This document shows, piece after piece, positions 34,358 to 39,826 of a DNA stretch of 39,826 bases. The stretch covers positions 1 to 39,826 of the forward strand of contig PTKX01000009.1 in NCBI GenBank assembly GCA_002938195.1, given 5' to 3'. The translations under genes and the position numbers were made by a program. Source of the stretch: Alphaproteobacteria bacterium MarineAlpha5_Bin7. GTDB lineage: Bacteria; Pseudomonadota; Alphaproteobacteria; HIMB59; GCA-002718135. Position 1 is the stretch's first letter; every line of letters starts with the position of its first letter. Under the pieces are notes generated by a model. The model was not told where the DNA came from and searched no databases. It saw only the letters and a list, made by a program, of their open reading frames with translations.

Positions 34358-36104
34358 TTTCTAATTTTTCTTTTAAATTTAATTGTGAATATAAGTCGCA
34401 ACTATCTATTAATTCTTCGTGACTTCCAGAATCAATAATTTTTCCTTTATCTAACACATAAATTAAATCAGCTTTTTTAATAGTACTCAATCTATGAGCA
34501 ATTATTAATGATGTTCTATCTTTCATTAATTCATTAATTGATTCTTGCACCTTTCTTTCTGTTAAGTTATCTAGTGATGATGTTGCTTCATCTAGTAGTA
34601 AAATTGGGGCATTTTTCAACAATGCTCTTGCTATAGCAATTCTTTGTTTTTGACCTCCTGATAGTTTAATGCCACTTTCCCCAACAATTGTTTGTAGTTT
34701 TTTTGGTAAAGAATTAACAAATTCTAATACACCTGCTTGATTAGCAGCATTTTCTATTTCATCTTTAGAGGCATTTAAATTTCCATATTTAATATTTGAT
34801 TCAATAGTATCATTAAAAAGAACTGTATCTTGAGTAACTAATCCAATATTTTTTCTTATTGATTCAATAGAAAAAATACTTATGTCTTGGTCATCTATCA
34901 AAATTTGACCTTTATAATTTTCAAAAAATTGAAGTAATAGATTTATTATTGTTGATTTTCCTGAACCCGATAACCCAACCAATCCGACTTGCTTTCCGGC
35001 AGGAATAATCATACTTAAATCATTTAGAATATTTTTATCTTGATAAGAAAAGCTTATATTTTTAATTTCTAATTTACCTTTTGTTATTTTGATATTGTTA
35101 TTATTATTTTTTCTTTCAAGCGAATTTTCACCATCGTCCATAAGTTGAAAAATTCTCTCAGCTCCTGCTAATCCTTCTTGTACACTAATATTTAAATTTC
35201 CAAGCGCTTTTACAGGTTGATATGCCAACAGCAAACTAACTAAAAAGCTCATAAATTGACCAGTAGTCATCGTTTCATTTAAAACAAAAGTTCCTCCAAT
35301 ATAAATTGAGATTGCTATAGCTAAACTTCCTATAAATTCCATTATTGGACTCAATCTATTGCTAATAAAAGCAGATTTTATAAAATAATTTTTTATTTGA
35401 TTAATTGTATTTATAGCTTTATTTTTTTCAAAATTTTCTCTGTTATATGCTTTGACTTGCCTAATACCTCTTATGCTTTCTCCCAGCACATTGGAGAATT
35501 TAGCAATCTCATTTTGTATAGTATAAGTAATTTTTCTAATACTTTTGCCTATTTTTTTAATAGGCCAAAGAGCAAGAGGAAAAGCAAAAAAGGCAAATAT
35601 AGTTAATTCCCAACTTTGATAAAACATGTTGCCAAGTAGAAAAATTATTACTAGCACGTCTTTAATAACTCCAGTTACAGTTTTTACAATTGCCATACGA
35701 AGAAAATACGTATCATTTATTAGTCTTGAAATTAAGTTGCCAGACTTAGAATCATTATAAAATTTAATATTTAAATACATTAGTTTTTCAAACATTTGAG
35801 ATTGTAAGGTAGAAATAATATTATGTGCAACTTTACTCATTTGAAAGGAATGTAGATAAGTTGCAACACCTTTACAGAGAGTTGTTAAAATAATAGCTAA
35901 AGGGATAATTAATAACATTTGTTTATCACCTTTAATTAATACTTCATCTAATGCAGGCCTTACCAACCAGGCATGCAATCCTGTGGCTCCAGCAGAAACC
36001 ATCATCATTAACAAAGCAAATAAAATATTTAATTTATAATTTAAAATGTAATTATTTATTAATCTTTTAACAACTTTTTTATTTATATTAATTTTTTTTG
36101 ACAT
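34347..36104 (-). CDS. msbA: Lipid A export ABC transporter, permease/ATPase fusion (MsbA-like)
   Basis: The 585-residue half-transporter has about six membrane segments (about 20-300) and one ABC domain: Walker A GLSGSGKST (about 369-377), signature LSGGQKQRIAIARAL, Walker B LLLDEATSSLD and H-loop IIAHRLST. It works as a homodimer. The position upstream of DUF374-waaA-lpxK-lpxL supports flipping of lipid A core across the inner membrane. ABC transporters of this type can also export drugs or other lipids. It starts 6 bases after ubiA. Confidence 0.88.
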   Translation of the reverse strand: MSKKININKKVVKRLINNYILNYKLNILFALLMMMVSAGATGLHAWLVRPALDEVLIKGDKQMLLIIPLAIILTTLCKGVATYLHSFQMSKVAHNIISTLQSQMFEKLMYLNIKFYNDSKSGNLISRLINDTYFLRMAIVKTVTGVIKDVLVIIFLLGNMFYQSWELTIFAFFAFPLALWPIKKIGKSIRKITYTIQNEIAKFSNVLGESIRGIRQVKAYNRENFEKNKAINTINQIKNYFIKSAFISNRLSPIMEFIGSLAIAISIYIGGTFVLNETMTTGQFMSFLVSLLLAYQPVKALGNLNISVQEGLAGAERIFQLMDDGENSLERKNNNNNIKITKGKLEIKNISFSYQDKNILNDLSMIIPAGKQVGLVGLSGSGKSTIINLLLQFFENYKGQILIDDQDISIFSIESIRKNIGLVTQDTVLFNDTIESNIKYGNLNASKDEIENAANQAGVLEFVNSLPKKLQTIVGESGIKLSGGQKQRIAIARALLKNAPILLLDEATSSLDNLTERKVQESINELMKDRTSLIIAHRLSTIKKADLIYVLDKGKIIDSGSHEELIDSCDLYSQLNLKEKLENAN

Positions 36105-36110
36105 AATAAA

Positions 36111-36971
36111 TTAAAATATTATTAAATATATAAAACTAAATAAACCAATATAATTATTTAATTTAAAAAAATAATTTGAACTTGCATTTGAATTAATCAT
36201 CCATTTATTTAAATAAATAATCATTAAAAATATCACAGAAACTATTATACCTATACTTAAAATTGAATCTGAAGATTTATATCCTAAATAACCAATTATT
36301 ATTAAGAAGATTAAATAAAATAACTTAACAAATAATCGACCCTTTATGCCAAATAAAATTGCAGTAGATTTCAATTTATTTTTAATATCATCCTGTATAT
36401 CTTGATAAGCATATATAGTATCGTATGCTAGTGTCCAGAAAACACATCCAATATATAGTAATAACAAATCTGGGGTTATTTTATTATATATTTCTATAGA
36501 AACAATAAACACTCCCCAATTAAATACTAAACCTAAAACTAATTGAGGTAAGTAAGTTATTCTTTTCATATATGGGTATAATATAATTAGAGGAAGAGAA
36601 ATTAATCCAATTAATATTGTTTTAAAATTAAATTGTAAAAGAATTAAGAAAGCAAGCAATAATAATATGAATAACAATATTAAAGCTTCGTGAACTAATA
36701 TTTTTTTTGATGTTAAAGGCCTATTTGAAGTTCTAATTATGTTTTTATCAATATTAATATCAATTAAATCATTTATTATACATCCAGCACTACGCATTAA
36801 AAAGGCGCCAACAAAAAAATAAAAATATAACATATTGAAATTACTTTGATATTCAATAGCCGCTAAAGCAATCCAACAAGGCCACATTAAAAGCAAAAAG
36901 CCTATAGGTTTATCAAATCTAATTAATTCGAAAAAAAGCAAAATTTTGTTTGGAACTATTTTATTTAACAT
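36111..36971 (-). CDS. ubiA: 4-hydroxybenzoate polyprenyltransferase
   Basis: The 286-residue integral membrane prenyltransferase has about eight to nine hydrophobic segments and two Asp-rich motifs: NDLIDINIDKN (with the following RTSNRPL) and AYDTIYAYQDIQDD. These bind the polyprenyl diphosphate through Mg2+. The motifs and length fit UbiA of ubiquinone synthesis, and not CyoE, which is encoded separately at 38606-39502. It is the first gene of the minus operon running to the LpxL-type gene, and diverges from rsmE with only a short spacer. Confidence 0.92.
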   Translation of the reverse strand: MLNKIVPNKILLFFELIRFDKPIGFLLLMWPCWIALAAIEYQSNFNMLYFYFFVGAFLMRSAGCIINDLIDINIDKNIIRTSNRPLTSKKILVHEALILLFILLLLAFLILLQFNFKTILIGLISLPLIILYPYMKRITYLPQLVLGLVFNWGVFIVSIEIYNKITPDLLLLYIGCVFWTLAYDTIYAYQDIQDDIKNKLKSTAILFGIKGRLFVKLFYLIFLIIIGYLGYKSSDSILSIGIIVSVIFLMIIYLNKWMINSNASSNYFFKLNNYIGLFSFIYLIIF

Positions 36972-37003
36972 ATAAAAAAATGTTAAAAAAGAAATACATT
37001 AAA

Positions 37004-37738
37004 ATGATTAAAAAGTCCAAAACACGTATTTTTCTAGAGAAAACTATATCTCCAAATTTGATGGTTTATATTAAAAAAAAACAACATCATTATTTAAAAA
37101 ATGTACTACGGATTAAAATTAACGATCAAATAAATGTTTTTGATGGAATATCGGGGGAGTGGGAATCAAATGTATTATCAATCAATAGAGACAACACTGT
37201 TTTGCAAGTCAAAAAAAAAATAAAGGAGATAGAAAAAACTGAAGATATTTGGCTTATTTTTTCTCCAATTAAAAAACATAGAATGAGTTTATCTATACAA
37301 AAGGCAACTGAACTTGGAGTATCAAAAATAATTCCTTGTATTTCAGAGTATACAAATCTTAGAAATATAAATATTGCAAGTTTGAAAGAAAATTCAGTCG
37401 AAGCTGCTGAACAATCAGAAAGATTAGATATTCCAACAATTGAACAGGCGATAGATCTAAAAGATTTACTGTCTGAATGGCCCAATGATAGAAAATTAAT
37501 ATTTTGTGATGAAAGAAAAGAAAGCAGTGAATTAATGTACAAGACACTTTTGCCATTAAAAAAAAATATTAATAAATTTGCTGTTTTTATTGGTCCAGAA
37601 GGAGGCTTTTCTGACACTGAGCATAAATTAATATTGAATAACAGTAATGTAGTTGCCGTATCTCTAGGAAAAAGACTGCTTCGTTCTGACACAGCAATAA
37701 CAGTTTCACTTTTCTGTATTCAAGAATTAATATCATAA
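37004..37738 (+). CDS. rsmE: 16S rRNA (uracil-1498-N3)-methyltransferase
   Basis: Read from ATG at 37004 the protein has 244 residues. Motifs are HHYLKNVLRI in the N-terminal PUA-like part, and FIGPEGGFSDTE and SLGKRLLRSDTA forming the SPOUT knot that binds SAM. It methylates U1498 of 16S rRNA. The frame stays open to ATG at 36980 and TTG at 36950. The 37004 start is preferred because SKTRIFLEK then aligns with the usual RsmE N-terminus and the gene does not run into ubiA. It is followed after 44 bases by petA. Confidence 0.9.
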   Translation: MIKKSKTRIFLEKTISPNLMVYIKKKQHHYLKNVLRIKINDQINVFDGISGEWESNVLSINRDNTVLQVKKKIKEIEKTEDIWLIFSPIKKHRMSLSIQKATELGVSKIIPCISEYTNLRNINIASLKENSVEAAEQSERLDIPTIEQAIDLKDLLSEWPNDRKLIFCDERKESSELMYKTLLPLKKNINKFAVFIGPEGGFSDTEHKLILNNSNVVAVSLGKRLLRSDTAITVSLFCIQELIS

Positions 37739-37782
37739 TAATTATTTAAAAAATTATAAATTGATTTATACATAGGAGTATA

Positions 37783-38415
37783 ATGACTATTTCGTATTTT
37801 ATATTATTTCTTTCAGTTATAGGAATTTTCCTATTTTGCTATTTTATTGCTACTAGAGTTTGGATAAAAGTAGATGAGGAAAAAAAAGACTCTAACAATC
37901 AGCCAAAGAATAGAAGAGACTTTCTCTATATTTCTTCAATGTCAATTGGAGGATTAGGAGTAGCTTCTTTTATGTGGCCTTTTGTTAAAAGTATGAGTCC
38001 AGCTGAAGATACCTTAGCACTTGGTTCTACAGAAGTAGATTTATCTGAGATTGGAATAGGTCAAAGTATTACTGTTAAGTGGAGAGGCAAACCTGTATTT
38101 ATTAAAAGAAGAACTGAAGAAGAAATTTTCGCAGCTCAAAATGTTGATTTAAGTTCTCTTAGAGATCCTATTTCTGATGAAGACAGGGTTCAAAATCCTG
38201 AATGGCTTGTTTTAGAAGGTGTTTGTACTCACTTAGGTTGTGTTCCACTTGGTCAAAAAATGTCAGACACAAAAGGAGAATTTGAAGGTTGGTTTTGTCC
38301 TTGTCATGGCTCACATTATGATACCTCAGGAAGAATACGAAAAGGGCCTGCTCCAGAAAATCTTGCAGTACCACCATATCGTTTTTTAAGTGATACAATA
38401 ATAAAAATTGGCTAA
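37783..38415 (+). CDS. petA: Ubiquinol-cytochrome c reductase Rieske iron-sulfur subunit with extra N-terminal membrane helix
   Basis: The 210-residue protein has the Rieske cluster ligands in C148-T-H150-LGC and C172-PC-H175-G. A twin-arginine-type segment, RRDFLYI (44-50), leads into the usual anchor helix (about 51-68). It carries electrons from ubiquinol to cytochrome c1 in complex III. Unusually, a further hydrophobic helix (3-24) precedes the RR motif. The start has a strong AGGAG at the right distance, and no ATG, GTG or TTG lies between residue 28 and the RR, so the extension is real in the frame. Cytochrome b and c1 genes do not follow; the next gene is convergent and overlaps by four bases. 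Confidence 0.92.
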   Translation: MTISYFILFLSVIGIFLFCYFIATRVWIKVDEEKKDSNNQPKNRRDFLYISSMSIGGLGVASFMWPFVKSMSPAEDTLALGSTEVDLSEIGIGQSITVKWRGKPVFIKRRTEEEIFAAQNVDLSSLRDPISDEDRVQNPEWLVLEGVCTHLGCVPLGQKMSDTKGEFEGWFCPCHGSHYDTSGRIRKGPAPENLAVPPYRFLSDTIIKIG

Positions 38416-38609
38416 CTTTTATCTATTATCTTTTTTAGAAATCTATTTGCAAAGAACAAAATCAAAAAAGAACTAATAATCACAATTACTGCTATACTTG
38501 CACCTGATAGTCCCTGCGTATAACATACTGCACATCTGGAATATGCTGGCATCGGGAATATTAATAAAAAGGTGAATAAAGAGAATATATTTAATATGTT
38601 ATTCTTCAT
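38412..38609 (-). CDS. Small CxxC membrane protein of the cox/ctaB cluster
   Basis: The 65-residue protein has a likely signal peptide (1-24, cleavage near AYS), a CAVC motif (C26, C29) facing the periplasm, a Gly/Ser-rich linker and one membrane helix (about 38-56) with a basic cytoplasmic tail. Its ATG overlaps the ctaB stop (ATGA), which supports a real, co-translated gene. I do not recognise a named family. A CxxC exposed to the periplasm next to cox genes suggests copper or redox handling in oxidase assembly, but this is inference only. Confidence 0.75.
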   Translation of the reverse strand: MKNNILNIFSLFTFLLIFPMPAYSRCAVCYTQGLSGASIAVIVIISSFLILFFANRFLKKIIDKS

Positions 38610-39502
38610 ATTATTATATTATCTATTAATATTATCGAGAAAATCAAGAAAAGATATAATATTGAGTAAAAAAATATTTTTTTTGAAATTTTATAATAAT
38701 CTCCAGAACTAATTAGTAGTTTATAACATAAAAAAACATAATAAATTCCCAGTAGTGCACTAGATATAAAATAAAGCATACCAAAATATCCTAAATAAAC
38801 TGGTAGCATTGAAATAATTAATAGAACTACTGAATAAACAAAAATATTAATTTTTGTAGTTTTAATTCCTGAAACGACAGGCAACATAGGTATTTTGGCA
38901 TTTGAATAATCTTCAGTTTTAAATAAACTTAATGCCCAAAAATGCGATGGAGTCCAAAAAAAGATAATCAAAAATAAAATGATTGGTTCAAAAGATATAT
39001 AATTAGTTGTTATTGTCCATCCAATTATTGGAGGAAAGGCTCCTGCAGCTCCTCCTATTACTATATTTTGAGCAGTTCTTGTTTTTAACCACATCGTATA
39101 AATAACTACATAAAAAAATATAGTAATTGTTAAAATTATTGCAGATAACAAATTCGAGAAAAAATATAAAACTACAATTGATATAAAAGAGGTTAAAATT
39201 CCAAAAACAAAAGCTTGGTTTTTTGTTACTTTTCCTGTTGGTATTGGTCTTAAACATGTTCTTGTCATTAGTGCATCAATTTCAGCCTCATACCACATGT
39301 TTAAAGTACCTGCCGCCCCAGCACCAAATGCAACAGCAATTAAGGATACCGATGCATTGATAAAATTTATTTCATTTGGAGCAATTAACATACCAACAAC
39401 ACAAGTAAAGATCACTAAAGACATTACTCTAGGTTTCATTAATTGAAACAATCCATTAATGAATAAAATAGAAGGATTTTCTTTTGTAATAGTGTTTTGC
39501 AC
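38606..39502 (-). CDS. ctaB: Protohaem IX farnesyltransferase (haem O synthase)
   Basis: The 298-residue membrane prenyltransferase has about nine hydrophobic segments and the CyoE/CtaB motifs NMWYEAEIDALMTRT, CLRPIPTGK and YTMWLKTRTAQNIVIGGAAGA. It farnesylates haem B to haem O for haem-copper oxidases. It starts with GTG, 5 bases after the cox subunit IV gene, and its stop overlaps the small CxxC protein. In E. coli the symbol is cyoE; ctaB is used for aa3-type clusters such as this. Confidence 0.94.
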   Translation of the reverse strand: MQNTITKENPSILFINGLFQLMKPRVMSLVIFTCVVGMLIAPNEINFINASVSLIAVAFGAGAAGTLNMWYEAEIDALMTRTCLRPIPTGKVTKNQAFVFGILTSFISIVVLYFFSNLLSAIILTITIFFYVVIYTMWLKTRTAQNIVIGGAAGAFPPIIGWTITTNYISFEPIILFLIIFFWTPSHFWALSLFKTEDYSNAKIPMLPVVSGIKTTKINIFVYSVVLLIISMLPVYLGYFGMLYFISSALLGIYYVFLCYKLLISSGDYYKISKKIFFYSILYLFLIFSIILIDNIII

Positions 39503-39507
39503 TTTTT

Positions 39508-39826
39508 CTAATTGCCTGAAATAAGAAAATATAATTTTCTGATCAGCTGTGTATAATAAGATTCATGCCACATTATGAATACAAAAACTAAAATAGCAAA
39601 ACATGGAACAAGGATAGCAGAAATGATAGCAAGTCTTTCCCAATACATATGCATAAATATTGCGCAGATAAAACCCGCTTTAAGCATCATAAATAATAAA
39701 ATTAAACCCCAACGTGTGAAACCTTGGAATCCGTACCAATCAACCCAATATGAAAAAGCACTAAAAACAAAAAGAAGAGTCCATACATAAAAATATATTT
39801 TTAGGGGATGTTGTTGTGTTCCTTCA
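39508..39826 (-). CDS. Cytochrome c oxidase subunit IV, prokaryotic type (5' end outside window)
   Basis: The frame is open from the window edge to TAG at 39508, giving at least 105 residues. It begins with EGTQQHPLKIYFYVW and has three hydrophobic segments, including FSYWVDWYGF, FMMLKAGFICAIFMHMYWERLA and a third ending MWHESYY. These match the small three-helix bacterial cox subunit IV. An internal ATG at 39690 would give only 60 residues and lose the first helix, so it is not the start. It stabilises the haem-copper oxidase core and lies upstream of ctaB, as expected. Confidence 0.85.
   Translation of the reverse strand, partial: EGTQQHPLKIYFYVWTLLFVFSAFSYWVDWYGFQGFTRWGLILLFMMLKAGFICAIFMHMYWERLAIISAILVPCFAILVFVFIMWHESYYTQLIRKLYFLISGN

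Noticed and set aside
37126-37692. 188-codon open frame on the minus strand inside rsmE
   Set aside because: It is antisense to a gene with clear family motifs, has no ribosome site and resembles no protein; it is a by-product of AT-rich codon use.
39508-39690. A complete 60-residue gene starting at 39690
   Set aside because: The frame continues upstream to the window edge with residues that match the first helix of cox subunit IV, so the ATG is internal.

Overview
The window is very AT-rich, tightly packed Gram-negative DNA. It has many 1-8 nt gene overlaps (ATGA, TAATG, TGATG), frequent GTG starts, and no stretch over 300 bases without a gene; the largest gap is about 170 bases, at 6708-6879. 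It carries lipid A/Kdo genes, a Rieske cytochrome bc1 subunit, haem O synthase, a prokaryotic cox subunit IV and FrcA-type single-domain sugar ABC ATPases. Together these suggest a streamlined marine alphaproteobacterium of the SAR11-like/HIMB59 (AEGEAN-169) kind. That placement is an inference from composition and gene content, not from a search. I saw no rRNA, tRNA, CRISPR array, insertion sequence or integrase.

Region A (1-20827) is an accessory catabolic block. It opens with the tail of a sugar ABC ATPase joined to a PanB-superfamily enzyme. Next come three paralogous membrane di-iron (desaturase/MocD-type) enzymes, a 2-oxoglutarate dioxygenase (PhyH), a small Rieske ferredoxin and a flavin ferredoxin reductase. 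A second PanB-like enzyme is followed by a GatZ/KbaZ-like TIM barrel. Then come a sorbitol/xylitol-type dehydrogenase with E1-alpha and E1-beta of a 2-oxoacid dehydrogenase, a sterol-desaturase/fatty-acid-hydroxylase family protein, a PfkB sugar kinase and a free-standing lipoyl domain. The block ends with a complete sugar ABC transporter (binding protein, permease, ATPase) and galM-xylB-xylA. The set of desaturase-like oxygenase, Rieske ferredoxin and ferredoxin reductase matches the MocDEF system of rhizopine catabolism in rhizobia, where it removes an O-methyl group from a cyclitol. I infer that this block imports and oxidises a modified (for example O-methylated) sugar, polyol or cyclitol and feeds the product into pentose/hexose metabolism. 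This is the most interesting part of the window.

Region B (20837-26790) is a forward core run: ribF, ileS, lspA, a DUF3035 lipoprotein and pgi. Region C (26783-31459) contains rsmD, an RluB-type pseudouridine synthase and a class I glutamine amidotransferase on the minus strand, then tadA and xseA on the plus strand. Region D (30581-36971, minus) is an envelope operon: ubiA, an MsbA-like exporter, a DUF374 acyltransferase, waaA, lpxK and an LpxL-type acyltransferase. Region E (37004-39826) has rsmE and a Rieske bc1 subunit (petA) without adjacent cytochrome b/c1 genes. It is convergent with a respiratory set: cox subunit IV (cut by the window edge), ctaB and a small CxxC membrane protein.
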